Part shown: one piece after another, positions 1-9,146 of the stretch
Position numbering within the stretch: position 1 is the stretch's first letter
Layout of the letters: each line of letters opens with the position of its first letter
Source: CAZGSN01 sp964371655
Lineage (GTDB): Bacteria; Desulfobacterota; Binatia; HRBIN30
Reading direction: 5' to 3'
Length of the DNA stretch: 64,000 bases
NCBI GenBank assembly: GCA_964371655.1
Contig: CAYJOD010000026.1
Span: forward strand, 1 to 64,000
The notes under the pieces: model-generated
What the model saw: the letters and a program-made list of their open reading frames with translations, nothing else
What the model was told of the DNA's origin: nothing
Database searches by the model: none
Translations under genes and position numbers: made by a program

Positions 1-184
1 ATTGTTATTGTGGAGAATCCCGTCGGCTCGATCGGCTTAGAGCGGAGTTATGGCGCCGCGTGGGACCTGCGAGCTGTTTCGATCGTTCAACCGGGCACAG
101 CGGCGAGCGGCCGTTACCCTCTACACACGCCCCGATCTATTGATATGCTGCAATGGTATCAGATCGCGCGGAAAGGACACGAAG

Positions 185-1912
185 ATGGCCAACGATTTCT
201 TCCACTCGGACATGAAGCTGTTCCTCGATCATCGCATGGACTGGAAGCGTTACTTCGAACGCATGCGTGGCGGCGAAGTGAAGCCCGACGAGGAGGTCGA
301 TACGTACAAGTCGATCCTCGCCACGATCGACGACGTTTGCAGCGCGATCGCCGTCGAAGCGCGCGACCATTGGCACGAGGAGGTGAAGCTGGTCGACGGC
401 CGTGTCGAGGTGCCGGCGCACATCAAGAACGGGTACGAGAAGCTACGCAGCGCCGGCTTGGTGTGTCTGCCGCTGAGCGCCGAATACAACGGCTTCGGCC
501 TGCCGATGCTCGTGAACACGTTCTACCTGGAGATGCTGTCGCGCGCCGAATCGAGCTTGATGACCATCATCGGCCTGCAGGGCGGCGTCGCCAACGACAT
601 CGAGCAATACGGCAGCGACGAGATCAAGCAGCGCTATCTGCCGCGCTTCGCCGCGGGCGAGCTGCAGGGAGCCATGGATCTCACCGAGGCACAGGCCGGG
701 TCCGATCTCGGCGGCATCGTCACCCGTGTCAGTGAGGAGAGTGGACGCTACTTCATCGACGGCGAGAAGCTTTTCATCACCAACGGCGGCGCCGACATCC
801 ACCTGGTGCTGGCGCGCGACGCGAAGACGTTCAACGAATCGAAGGGGTCGACCAACGGCCTCAACCTGATGCTCTGTCCGGTCGTGCTCCCGGACGGGAC
901 TCGCAACGGCGTGCGCGTCACGCGCGCCGAAACCAAGATGGGTATCCATGGTTCGCCGACCTGTGTCGTCGAGTTCGACCGCGCCGAAGGATTCCTGCTC
1001 GGCAAAGCCGGGGGCGGGTTTCGGGCGATGCTGGAGCTGATGAACAACGCCCGTCTCGGCGTCACCGCGCAGGCGATCGGTGTTGCCGACGCAGCCTTCC
1101 GCGAAGCCCTGGAGTACACCCAGCAGCGGGTCCAGTTCGGCAAGCCGATCATCGAGCAACCGCTGGTGAAGTCCATGCTCACGCAAATGTCGATCAACAT
1201 TCAGGCGGCGCGCGCCCTGCTGTACCGCACCTGTGCCATGCTCGACGACTGCGCCGCGCTGCGCTCGTACCTGGCATCGGAGCGCAGCGCCAAGGACCCG
1301 GATCGAGGCGCGCTGCAGGTCGAGCTGGAACGCAACACGCAGCTGGTCCGCTTCTTCACGCCGCTGTGCAAGTACTATGGCACCGAGATCAGCAACGACG
1401 TGACCCGCAAGGGTATCCAGCTGCACGGCGGCCTCGGCTACATGGCCGAGTCGCGCGCCGGCCACTACCACTCCGACTCGATCATCACGACGATTTACGA
1501 AGGCACCTCGGAGATCCAGGCGAGCTTCGCACTCAAAGAAATCAGCAAAGGCGCGCTGTTCCCCGCTCTGGCGCATATCCGCGACGAGATCGAAGCGGTG
1601 CGCGACCAGCACCCGGATCTGGTCGCGGAGCTTTGCGAAGCGATCGACAACTGGGTGCAGCAATCCTTGCCGGCGCTGGCAGGGGATCCACAGTACGCTC
1701 TGCTCAACGCCAAGCGCGTGTGCGAGATGATCATCGATGTCATCTGCTCGGCGGAGCTGCTGCTGCAGGGGCAGCATTCGGAGTCGAAGCACGAAGCGGC
1801 GCAATCCTTCATCCACCGTCGCATGCCCGCGGTCGAGATGAACGCGCGCCGCATCCGCGGCGGCGATGCCAGCCGACTGAAGCGCTATGACCGCATCTTG
1901 GGGCTGTCGTGA
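185..1912 (+). CDS. acyl-CoA dehydrogenase, long form with C-terminal extension
   Basis: Flavoprotein that alpha,beta-desaturates an acyl-CoA, the first step of beta-oxidation, passing electrons to ETF. I chose the ATG at 185 because GGAAAGG lies just upstream and the family-like sequence begins there; the frame stays open back to 50 but that part looks non-coding. The 575 aa product has the FAD/substrate motif LTEAQAGSDLGG (about residue 165), the C-terminal flavin-binding motif IQLHGGLGYMAES and YEGTSEIQ, where Glu is the usual catalytic base. It is about 180 aa longer than short-chain enzymes, which fits the FadE/AidB-like group with an extra helical C-terminal domain. It stands alone and is followed by a GATCGGAC-rich inverted repeat. 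The family is firm; the chain-length specificity cannot be read. Confidence 0.93.
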   Translation: MANDFFHSDMKLFLDHRMDWKRYFERMRGGEVKPDEEVDTYKSILATIDDVCSAIAVEARDHWHEEVKLVDGRVEVPAHIKNGYEKLRSAGLVCLPLSAEYNGFGLPMLVNTFYLEMLSRAESSLMTIIGLQGGVANDIEQYGSDEIKQRYLPRFAAGELQGAMDLTEAQAGSDLGGIVTRVSEESGRYFIDGEKLFITNGGADIHLVLARDAKTFNESKGSTNGLNLMLCPVVLPDGTRNGVRVTRAETKMGIHGSPTCVVEFDRAEGFLLGKAGGGFRAMLELMNNARLGVTAQAIGVADAAFREALEYTQQRVQFGKPIIEQPLVKSMLTQMSINIQAARALLYRTCAMLDDCAALRSYLASERSAKDPDRGALQVELERNTQLVRFFTPLCKYYGTEISNDVTRKGIQLHGGLGYMAESRAGHYHSDSIITTIYEGTSEIQASFALKEISKGALFPALAHIRDEIEAVRDQHPDLVAELCEAIDNWVQQSLPALAGDPQYALLNAKRVCEMIIDVICSAELLLQGQHSESKHEAAQSFIHRRMPAVEMNARRIRGGDASRLKRYDRILGLS

Positions 1913-1925
1913 GCGTGGCGGGCAA

Positions 1926-1972
1926 GGTCGGACCGATCTGACCGATCAGCCCGATCGGACAGATCGGACTTC
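1926..1972. repeat. GATCGGAC-rich imperfect inverted repeat
   Basis: Just after the acyl-CoA dehydrogenase stop, copies of the GATCGG/CCGATC core alternate in both orientations. CCGATCTG on the left can pair with CAGATCGG on the right, around an inner CCGATC/CGATCGG pair. The same word family recurs at 32491-32531 after glgB. It probably folds as a hairpin in the transcript and may end transcription, but there is no T-run. Confidence 0.6.
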
Positions 1973-2048
1973 CTGATCTCGAGCCGACCGGCGAGCGCGG
2001 ACAGTGTTGGTTTGCGTTGCCGCACGCTTCGCGCCACAATCACGCCCA

Positions 2049-4049
2049 ATGCGGGCGAGCCAAACGCAAAGCCGATATCCATCTTGGCGGTGGTGGCTGA
2101 TCCCGGCGGCGCTGGTCGCGGCCGTGCCCGCCATGTTGCGCGCCGACTCGCCGCCGCCACGGGAGCTCCTGCTGTTCGAGGAATCCGCGGTGAGCGCTGC
2201 GGTGAAACGCCCGCAGGCGGCTCGCTCCGCCCCGTCCGACGTGAGCGTGATCACGTCCGAGGAAATCCGCCGCTTCGGCTACCGCACTTTGGCGGAAGCG
2301 CTGCGGTCGGTTCGCGGCTTGTATACGAGCTACGATCGCAACTATTCGTATCTCGGCGTACGCGGCTTCCTGCGCCCCACGGACTACAACGACCGCATCC
2401 TGCTCCTGGTCAATGGCCACACGTACAACGACGACATCTACCAGTCGGCCTTGATGGGAAACGAATTCGGCATCGATCTCGAAGCCGTCGAGCGCATCGA
2501 GATCATTCGCGGACCCGGATCAGCATTGTACGGAGGCAACGCGCTATTTGCGGTGATCAACGTCGTAACCGTGACCGGCAAGAATCGTCCGGGTTTGAGG
2601 CCGCTGGTCGAGACCGGCAGCTACGGACGCAAGCGCGGCCAACTGAGCCTTGGACACGCTTTCGACAACGGCGCCGACGTCTACATCAGCGGCTCGGTAC
2701 TAGATCTGGACGGTCAATCCTCGCTCTTCTACCCAGAGTACAACCAGCCCGCGACCGGCAACGGTGTGGCTCGCAAGGTCGACGCGGAGCGCGCCTTGAA
2801 CGTGTTTGCCAGCGGTCATTATGGGAGCTGGACTCTCCAGGGCGGTGCCAATCACCGCGAGAAGCACATTCCAACCGGTGCGTATGGGACGGCCTTCAAT
2901 GACCCGGGAACGGGCACCATTGACGCGCGCGCCTTCGCCGAGGTGCAATACGACAAGCACGTGGCGCCCGATGTCGATATCGCCGCGCGCGCCTACTTCG
3001 ATAATTACGATTACGAAGGAACCTATATCTATGACACGGACGGCCAGCGCCTCACCAACAAGGATCTGACATCGAGCCGCTGGTGCGGCGCCGAGGTGCG
3101 TGGCCGGTGGACCTTCCGTGATCTCAATCTCCTTACGGTCGGTAGCGAGTACAGTTACCACCCCACAGCCACCCAGGAGAATTTCGATCGCGGCGGCTCG
3201 GGGGGATTTCGCGACGAGCGCTCGTTCGGGACCTGGGGCATCTATGTACAGGACGAGTTGAGATTGCCGTATGGGGTAACTCTCGTGGGCGGCGCTCGCT
3301 ATGACAGATACTATCGCGGCATCGATGAAGTGAATCCGCGCACCGCAGTGATTTGGGAGCCGAGCAACGATACCGCGATCAAGCTGCTCTACGGCGAGGC
3401 GTTTCGTACGCCGAACCTTTACGAGCTGTACTACGAAAGCGCAGGAGGCGGAGCCAGTCAGTCCAATCCCAACCTCCACCCCGAGGAAATCACCACGTTT
3501 GAGCTTACGTTCGAACAGTGGTTGGCGCCGCGCACGCGCGCGCTTGCCACCGTCTATCACTACGAGATTGAAGATCTCATCGACCAGGTCACGCGCTTGC
3601 CGGATGCGCTGCAGTACGCCAACGTCGGCTCCGCGCGTGCGACCGGTGGCGAGCTGGGGTTGGATTTCGAGCTGGCTCGTGAGCTGCGGCTGCGTGGCAC
3701 CTACAGCGTCCAAGATGCGCGAGCCGCCGGTGGGCAACACCTCAGCAATTCACCCTTGCACAGCGGGCGCTTCGGAGCGCAGTTTCCCTTGTTCTTCGGC
3801 TGGGAGGGTGCCACCGAGATCGTGATCGTCGGGCCGCGGCGCACCTTGGCGGAGCGCAAGCTGAAGTCGGTCGTGCTCGGCAACCTGAATCTGATCTACG
3901 CGACCCCGATCCCCAAGCTGGGTTTCGCCGCCGGCTTCTACAATATCTTCAACCAGGAGTCCTCCGATCCTGCCGGGACCGAGCACCTGCAGGACGCCCT
4001 TCCGCAAGACCGATTCTCTTTCCGGGTGCAACTGCGCTATGGCTTTTAG
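2049..4049 (+). CDS. TonB-dependent outer-membrane receptor
   Basis: Outer-membrane beta-barrel that imports a ligand using TonB energy. From the ATG at 2049 the 666 aa product starts with a signal peptide (basic N-terminus, hydrophobic LIPAALVAAVPAML, cleavage near ADS). The plug domain follows (about 45-170) with VSVITSEEIRRFG, LYTSYDRNYSYLGVRG and VERIEIIRGPGSALYGGNA, then a barrel ending in aromatic LRYGF, as outer-membrane barrels do. The open frame reaches back to 2004, but the part before 2049 does not fit a signal peptide. The stop overlaps the next gene by 11 nt, so the receptor, binding protein and kinase probably form one operon. The ligand is unknown; colicin I-receptor/vitamin B12-receptor-like proteins are the closest resemblance. 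Confidence 0.92.
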   Translation: MRASQTQSRYPSWRWWLIPAALVAAVPAMLRADSPPPRELLLFEESAVSAAVKRPQAARSAPSDVSVITSEEIRRFGYRTLAEALRSVRGLYTSYDRNYSYLGVRGFLRPTDYNDRILLLVNGHTYNDDIYQSALMGNEFGIDLEAVERIEIIRGPGSALYGGNALFAVINVVTVTGKNRPGLRPLVETGSYGRKRGQLSLGHAFDNGADVYISGSVLDLDGQSSLFYPEYNQPATGNGVARKVDAERALNVFASGHYGSWTLQGGANHREKHIPTGAYGTAFNDPGTGTIDARAFAEVQYDKHVAPDVDIAARAYFDNYDYEGTYIYDTDGQRLTNKDLTSSRWCGAEVRGRWTFRDLNLLTVGSEYSYHPTATQENFDRGGSGGFRDERSFGTWGIYVQDELRLPYGVTLVGGARYDRYYRGIDEVNPRTAVIWEPSNDTAIKLLYGEAFRTPNLYELYYESAGGGASQSNPNLHPEEITTFELTFEQWLAPRTRALATVYHYEIEDLIDQVTRLPDALQYANVGSARATGGELGLDFELARELRLRGTYSVQDARAAGGQHLSNSPLHSGRFGAQFPLFFGWEGATEIVIVGPRRTLAERKLKSVVLGNLNLIYATPIPKLGFAAGFYNIFNQESSDPAGTEHLQDALPQDRFSFRVQLRYGF

Positions 4050-4989
4050 CCGCTCCATCTCCGAGATCGTTCTGGGTCTACTTGGCGTGGCTGTCGTGGC
4101 CATCCCTGCGGCAGCGGCGACGTCGCGCGTCGCCATCGTCAAGAGCAGTAGCCTGGCTCCCTTTGAGTCGGCACTGACCACGATGACCGAATCGCTGCGC
4201 CGCCAGCCCAATCAGCCTGAGATCCTCACCTTCGACCTCGGCGGCGACGGTGCCAACGCGCCCGCCGTGTTTCGCGATGTGGAGGCAGCACAACCACAGG
4301 CCGTTGTCACCATAGGGACGCTGGCTACCGAGATGGCCCTACAGCAGCCAAGCACGCTGCCGCTTATCTTCAGCATGGTGCTTTATCCGGAGCAGAGCGG
4401 TTTCCTGGGCGGCCGCGGCCGGAAGATGACGGGCGTGTCGCTGGACATCCCCGTTGAAGTGCAGTTTCGCTACCTGCGCCAACTGCTCCCGTCGGCGCGG
4501 CGGCTGGGGGTTCTTTATTGTCCGTCGGAAACAGGGGCGATCGTCGAGGCCGGAAAGGCGGCGGCATCGAAGTACGGGTTCGAGCTGCACACGCGCAGCG
4601 TCGACATGGCCGCGGATGCCGTCGCTGCGCTCGCCGACTTGCTACCTGAAATCGATGCCGTGTGGTCTGTTGCCGACAGCCATGTCTTCACGCCGCAAAC
4701 GACACCGGTGCTCATTCTCAATGCCTTGCGGCAAAGGCTGCCCTTGTTCGGAATCTCGAAGGTGCAGGCGCGTGCCGGAGCGGTGATGGCATTGTACGCG
4801 GACTATGCCGACATTGGCCGCCAAACGGCGGAGTACGTGGTGCGGGTGTTGGACGGCGAGGGTGTGGAAACCCTGCCGGTGGCGTCGCCGCGCACCGTTC
4901 TGTTGGCCCTGAACGAGAAGAGCGCGCAGCATATCGGGCTCACGCTCGTGCCGGAGCTGCGCGGCGTCGCCCAAGAAGTGCTGCAATGA
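4039..4989 (+). CDS. ABC-type periplasmic substrate-binding protein (PF04392-like)
   Basis: Secreted binding protein of 316 aa with a signal peptide (LGLLGVAVVAIPAAAA). The order of elements matches the ABC_sub_bind family: VAIVKSSSLAPFESAL at the start, a VVTIGTLATEMA strand, then LPLIFSMVLYPEQSGFLG and a C-terminal lobe with LPLFGISKVQARAGAV. No ABC permease or ATPase gene is near. It starts inside the TonB receptor gene and its stop overlaps the kinase start (ATGA), so the product is more likely a ligand sensor or relay for the kinase than part of a transporter. That role is inference. Confidence 0.85.
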   Translation: MAFSRSISEIVLGLLGVAVVAIPAAAATSRVAIVKSSSLAPFESALTTMTESLRRQPNQPEILTFDLGGDGANAPAVFRDVEAAQPQAVVTIGTLATEMALQQPSTLPLIFSMVLYPEQSGFLGGRGRKMTGVSLDIPVEVQFRYLRQLLPSARRLGVLYCPSETGAIVEAGKAAASKYGFELHTRSVDMAADAVAALADLLPEIDAVWSVADSHVFTPQTTPVLILNALRQRLPLFGISKVQARAGAVMALYADYADIGRQTAEYVVRVLDGEGVETLPVASPRTVLLALNEKSAQHIGLTLVPELRGVAQEVLQ

Positions 4990-6614
4990 ACACGCCGGAA
5001 ATGAAACCAGCCGAGCGGCTACAGCTGCCGGTTAGAGGTTTCGCGCTTCGCCTTGCGGCGTCGACCTCATGCTTGATCGTTGCAACCTGTGCCTCGTTGA
5101 GCTGGTTTCTCGTGCAGCGAAACCTTGACGAGGTAGCGCGTAGCTCGTTTCAACGAATCCGCACGATTGCCGAGCAGCTGGCGCAGAATGCGGAGCTGGG
5201 GATACTCAGTGGTGATCGCTTGGCTCTGGAGGAACTGGCGCAGCACGTTGGCGCGGAACGCGAGGTCGTCTACGTGCACTTCGTCGACCATGAAGGTCGC
5301 AGCCTGGTCGCGAGCGACGAACCGCAGCCGCCGCCGAACCCGGCTGCGGTTGCACCCGGGGAAACCGTCGGACCGATCGATGTCTACGCGAATGTCTGGG
5401 AGATCCACGTTCCGATCTTCACCACCGGGCCGCGCGGCCAACGAGAAGAGCTAGGCTTCGGCAACGGTTACGGCGCCGGCAAGGGTAGCCGACAACAAAT
5501 TGGTACTTTGGTCATGGGGGCATCGCGTGAGAGCTTGCACGCCCTCCGTTCAAGAATGTTAGCAACGGCGGCAGCGATGACCGCCATCGTCGTGCTGTTC
5601 GGCGTTTTCCTTGCTGCGGTTAGCGCGCAGAGCTTGACGCGACCGCTCAAGAGCCTGGCCACGGCAACCGAGGCGATTACCCAGGGCCACTTGAACGCAA
5701 CCGTGGCGGTGCGCCGCAACGACGAGATTGGGGCACTTGCCAGCTCCTTCAACACGATGGTGCAGAGCTTGGCGCGCAGTCGTGCCGAGCTGGAAGAGCA
5801 CAGCCGCAACCTCGAGGAGACGGTGCGCGCGCGTACCGACCGGCTCGAAGCGCTCAACGACGAGCTGCGCGAAGCCAACCGTCTCAAGTCGGAATTCTTG
5901 GCGACTGTCTCGCATGAGCTGCGAACGCCCCTGCACGTCATCCTGGGCTACGCGGCGATGCTGGCCGAGGGCGGCCTGGGCGCGGTGACACCGGAGCAGT
6001 ACGAGCTTCTCGACGCCGTGCAACGCTACTCGAAGCTACAGCTCGACCTGTTGACCGACGTATTGGATTTCTCCCGGCTGACTTCGGGGAGAGTCTCGTA
6101 CAGAGTCGAGCGCTTCGACCTAGCCTCGTTGGTTCATGACATCCAGCACCTCTACCAGGGCCGACTTGCCAGCGGCCAGGTCCTGCTAGACATCAAGCTA
6201 CAGCCTGATCTACCGCCGCTCGATACCGACCGCATCAAACTGCAGGAGATCATCCGTAATCTGGTGGATAACGCCGTGAAGTTCACCGACAGCGGAACCG
6301 TTGTCTTGAGCGCCTACGCGAGCACCGCCGCTTCGATCACGATCGAAGTCTGCGATACCGGCCGCGGCATCCCTAAGGCGGAGCTGCCGTACGTCTTCGA
6401 GCCCTTTCACCAGGGAGGGCAAGGCAGCACGCGCAATACGGGTGGCGTCGGCCTCGGGCTCAGCATCGTCAAGCAGCTTTGCCAGGCTCTTGGTGGCAGC
6501 ATCTCGGTCATCAGCGAGCTTGGTGTCGGCTCTGCGTTTCGAGTCGAGATCCCGCGGTGCTTGCCAAACGACGCCGGTGACGCCGAAGCACCGCCGACGG
6601 GTGCGGTGGCTTGA
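4986..6614 (+). CDS. membrane sensor histidine kinase (HAMP-HisKA-HATPase)
   Basis: 542 aa two-component sensor. TM1 is about 21-43, a periplasmic domain follows (about 44-190), TM2 is about 191-215, then HAMP (about 212-265), a coiled coil and HisKA with VSHELRTPL, where His310 is the phosphorylation site. The ATPase domain shows LQEIIRNLVDNAVKFTDSG (N box), DTGRGIP (G1) and GVGLGLSIV (G2). There is no receiver domain, and no response regulator gene is nearby. The ATG overlaps the stop of the binding-protein gene (ATGA), implying translational coupling; the periplasmic domain is the natural contact for that protein. Confidence 0.93.
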   Translation: MNTPEMKPAERLQLPVRGFALRLAASTSCLIVATCASLSWFLVQRNLDEVARSSFQRIRTIAEQLAQNAELGILSGDRLALEELAQHVGAEREVVYVHFVDHEGRSLVASDEPQPPPNPAAVAPGETVGPIDVYANVWEIHVPIFTTGPRGQREELGFGNGYGAGKGSRQQIGTLVMGASRESLHALRSRMLATAAAMTAIVVLFGVFLAAVSAQSLTRPLKSLATATEAITQGHLNATVAVRRNDEIGALASSFNTMVQSLARSRAELEEHSRNLEETVRARTDRLEALNDELREANRLKSEFLATVSHELRTPLHVILGYAAMLAEGGLGAVTPEQYELLDAVQRYSKLQLDLLTDVLDFSRLTSGRVSYRVERFDLASLVHDIQHLYQGRLASGQVLLDIKLQPDLPPLDTDRIKLQEIIRNLVDNAVKFTDSGTVVLSAYASTAASITIEVCDTGRGIPKAELPYVFEPFHQGGQGSTRNTGGVGLGLSIVKQLCQALGGSISVISELGVGSAFRVEIPRCLPNDAGDAEAPPTGAVA

Positions 6615-6631
6615 GCGCCGGGGGGACTCGC

Positions 6632-7303
6632 ATGGCTTTGCGCCCATCGAGACGCTTTGACGTGGACGAGGTTCTGCGCCGACTGCGCGCCGTTGCACCG
6701 GCATGGAACGCCCCCGTGGTTACCTTCATTGCTCTGCAAAGCCGCGATCCGTTTCGCGTGCTCGTCTCCTGTCTGCTCAGCTTGAGGACGAAGGATGAGA
6801 CCACCGGGCCGGCCTCGCAGCGTCTATTCGCGCTCGCCGACGCGCCGCAGAAGATGCTGGAATTGAAGGAGCGCGATATCGAGCGTGCCATCTACCCGGT
6901 GGGCTTCTATCGCACCAAGGCAAAGACGATTCTGGCCATCAGTCGCGACTTGATCGAACGCTACGGCGGCAAGGTACCGGATGATCTCGACGAGCTGTTG
7001 ACCCTCAAAGGTGTTGGTCGCAAGACGGCGAACTTGGTTCTCACGCAAGGCTTCGGCAAGGCTGCCATGTGCGTCGACACCCACGTGCACCGCATTTCGA
7101 ATCGTTGGGGGTACGTGCGCACGAAAGACCCGCACGCGACGGAGATGGCGTTGCGTCGCAAGCTGCCGCGCGAACATTGGATGTACTACAACGACCTCCT
7201 GGTTGCGTTTGGGCAGACGCTCTGTCAGCCGCTCTCGCCGAAGTGCAGTCTATGTCCGGTCGCGGAGTACTGCCCCAAACGTGGTGTAATCCGCCAGCGC
7301 TGA
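6632..7303 (+). CDS. nth: endonuclease III (DNA glycosylase/AP lyase)
   Basis: Base-excision repair enzyme that removes oxidised pyrimidines and cleaves at the abasic site. The 223 aa product has the helix-hairpin-helix LKGVGRKTANLV with the catalytic Lys, the catalytic Asp in CVDTHVHRISNR, and a complete [4Fe-4S] motif CQPLSPKCSLCPVAEYC (C-x6-C-x2-C-x5-C). A TTG at 6611 would overlap the kinase stop, but the ATG at 6632 gives the usual family N-terminus (about 211 aa in E. coli). It follows the kinase closely and may share its transcript. Confidence 0.96.
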   Translation: MALRPSRRFDVDEVLRRLRAVAPAWNAPVVTFIALQSRDPFRVLVSCLLSLRTKDETTGPASQRLFALADAPQKMLELKERDIERAIYPVGFYRTKAKTILAISRDLIERYGGKVPDDLDELLTLKGVGRKTANLVLTQGFGKAAMCVDTHVHRISNRWGYVRTKDPHATEMALRRKLPREHWMYYNDLLVAFGQTLCQPLSPKCSLCPVAEYCPKRGVIRQR

Positions 7304-7364
7304 TGAGTTGCTTGACTGCGAAGATAGTGCCCGTTAATACCCTCGCGCATTAAAAGGAGTGGAA

Positions 7365-8222
7365 ATGTGGAAGTGGGGTCAAGTCATTTCGTCACTAGGC
7401 CTTGCCGCGCTGTGTGCTTGGGGCGGCGCCGGCTGTGCGGCGAAGTCCGTCAAGACTGGGTTGGCTGGAGCAGCGGCGGACACGGATGAGACACCGATGC
7501 CAACCGTTCCGCCGGCAGTGCCGACGCCGGCTGCGGATGCAGGTGCCACGGGAGGGCCGAAGGCTCTAGCGACCAGACCGGTTCCGACCGGTGTGAAAGG
7601 CAAGAAGGGTGAGGCGGTTGGCCCGATCATCACCTATTTCGGCGCGGCACGCGCGGACGGGACGGCGGTTCAGCCGGCATCAATCGATAAAGACGGGACT
7701 CCCGTCTACGTGACCCGGGCCGGGTCTGGATTCATTCTTGTCATCGAGGCAAAACCAGGCCTTGCCGGCTACGAGGTCGGCCGCCGAGTGTTCGTCTATG
7801 TTCCAGGCGATCCGAGTGAACGAGCCGACTTGGAGCTGGAGGCGAACCGCGACCTCGGCGACGGCAGCCCGGCAGTTTGCGACCGGCTGCGGCCGAATAT
7901 CGGCGGGATCCCGGGCATCAATCCACCGAGCTTTGCCTCGACACAGAAGGTCAGCGATGCGATCAACGACTTCAGCTGCCGCTTCGAAACCTTCGTCGAA
8001 ACCGATTTCTCTTGTACGATGACCAAGAACGGCGACTACCAATTCGTCAACAACGAGACGACGACGCAGTTCTGTCTCTTGGTGGCGAGGGCTTGGGGAT
8101 TCCCCGAGGGCGACACGATCCTGAGCCTGCGTCTGCGTGATACCGCCGGGAACCCGGGCCCGGTGAAGAAGCTCCGCATCCGGCATACCCCGCCGCAGGC
8201 GATCCCTAAGGCGTCGAAATAG
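7365..8222 (+). CDS. putative lipoprotein of unknown function
   Basis: 285 aa. The ATG at 7365 follows a strong AAAAGGAG site. The N-terminus is a lipoprotein signal: a short basic start, hydrophobic VISSLGLAALCAWGGAGC, and Cys as the probable lipidated residue. A Pro/Ala/Gly/Thr-rich tether follows (about 35-75), then a globular part with several Cys (VCDRLRPNIGG, DFSCRFE, DFSCTM, QFCLLVARAWGFPEGD) that may form disulfides. It ends RIRHTPPQAIPKASK. I do not recognise the domain. It is the first of three same-strand envelope genes with short gaps (7365-9020). Confidence 0.75.
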   Translation: MWKWGQVISSLGLAALCAWGGAGCAAKSVKTGLAGAAADTDETPMPTVPPAVPTPAADAGATGGPKALATRPVPTGVKGKKGEAVGPIITYFGAARADGTAVQPASIDKDGTPVYVTRAGSGFILVIEAKPGLAGYEVGRRVFVYVPGDPSERADLELEANRDLGDGSPAVCDRLRPNIGGIPGINPPSFASTQKVSDAINDFSCRFETFVETDFSCTMTKNGDYQFVNNETTTQFCLLVARAWGFPEGDTILSLRLRDTAGNPGPVKKLRIRHTPPQAIPKASK

Positions 8223-8240
8223 GCGAGTGGAGGTTCCCCC

Positions 8241-8711
8241 ATGAAGGCACCCCGACTATTCTTGATCGGTCTCTTCTTCCTAGGCGGATGCGGAGGCTGT
8301 CAGCCGGGCGAACAGGTGCCCACGGCGAAGCCGGCAGCCCCTGCCAAGGCCGCGGCTCCGCAAGAAGCACCGAAAGCTCAAGCCGCGGCGCCGCAGGGTG
8401 CGGCACCGGCTGCTCCGGCGCAGCCGGGTGAGCCGGGTGCCGACGACGGTGACTGCATCGTAATCGCTGATGCAAACCCCGATTTCGGACCGCCGCCGCT
8501 GGCGGTTGCCTTCAGCGCGGAGGCGGAATGCTCGTCCGGAAATCCGACCTACAAATGGGATTTTGGCGATGGCTCGGCGCCGGCCACCGAAGCCAATCCC
8601 AATCATACCTACAGCAAGTTGGGCGATTACGTGGCCACGGTGCTGGTGACCAGCCCGCGCGGCTCTACCGCCTCCGACGAAATCGACATCACTGTGGAAG
8701 AGGACGAATAG
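8241..8711 (+). CDS. PKD-domain lipoprotein
   Basis: 156 aa. The lipoprotein signal is FLIGLFFLGGCGGC. An Ala/Pro/Gln-rich spacer (about 25-70) leads to one PKD domain with YKWDFGDGSAPATEANPNH and TYSKLGDYVATVLV, which is the core of that immunoglobulin-like fold. PKD domains act in extracellular protein or carbohydrate contacts. The gene starts 18 nt after the previous lipoprotein gene, so the two are probably co-expressed. No enzymatic domain is attached. Confidence 0.82.
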   Translation: MKAPRLFLIGLFFLGGCGGCQPGEQVPTAKPAAPAKAAAPQEAPKAQAAAPQGAAPAAPAQPGEPGADDGDCIVIADANPDFGPPPLAVAFSAEAECSSGNPTYKWDFGDGSAPATEANPNHTYSKLGDYVATVLVTSPRGSTASDEIDITVEEDE

Positions 8712-8729
8712 GCCTCTCGATTGTCGAAC

Positions 8730-9020
8730 ATGCCGCGTCGCGGCGGAACCAAGAAATCGACATGGTGGGTGTTGATTGGCCTCGGCCTGTTCATGGCCGT
8801 GGTAGTCTACCGCAGCTTCCAAATTGCCGGGTACAGATGCGAGGTGTGCATCACCTTCCGTGGCAAGAGTGAGTGTCGCACGGTTGAGGGTGCTCGCGAG
8901 AGTGATGCCCGCTCGGCTGCTGTCACCAACGTCTGCGCGGGTCTGGCATCGGGAGTGACCGACAGCCTGGCCTGCGAGCGTACCGAGCCGACGCGGGTCC
9001 AGTGCGGGGCCCTGAGCTAG
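8730..9020 (+). CDS. small single-pass membrane protein, unknown
   Basis: 96 aa from the ATG at 8730; a TTG at 8721 would add three residues. A basic start (MPRRGGTKK) precedes one membrane segment (WWVLIGLGLFMAVVVY). The rest is a short soluble tail with four Cys (CEVCITF, SECRTV, NVCAGL and LACERT), predicted outside the membrane. No family recognised. It closes the three-gene envelope cluster after nth. Confidence 0.6.
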   Translation: MPRRGGTKKSTWWVLIGLGLFMAVVVYRSFQIAGYRCEVCITFRGKSECRTVEGARESDARSAAVTNVCAGLASGVTDSLACERTEPTRVQCGALS

Positions 9021-9090
9021 CTCAGCCACGCAGAGAGCGGAAGACGAAAAGCGGGATCGCGATCAAGTATCCCGACGACGCGCGTTCGCC

Positions 9091-9120
9091 AAAAAAAAGC
9101 GAGGGGCCGAAACCCCTCGC
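9091..9120 (-). terminator. rho-independent terminator of the SCP2 gene
   Basis: Read on the minus strand, GCGAGGGG/CCCCTCGC forms a perfect 8-bp stem with a 6-nt loop (9099-9120), followed by eight T (9091-9098 as A on the plus strand). It lies 27 nt beyond the minus-strand gene ending at 9147. This is one of the few classical stem plus U-tract terminators in the window. Confidence 0.9.
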
Positions 9121-9146
9121 CTCAGAAATCACGCAATCAGGCTATT

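Noticed and set aside
10..735. 241-codon open frame at the window start
   Set aside because: Out-of-frame reading of the acyl-CoA dehydrogenase, Arg-rich and repetitive.
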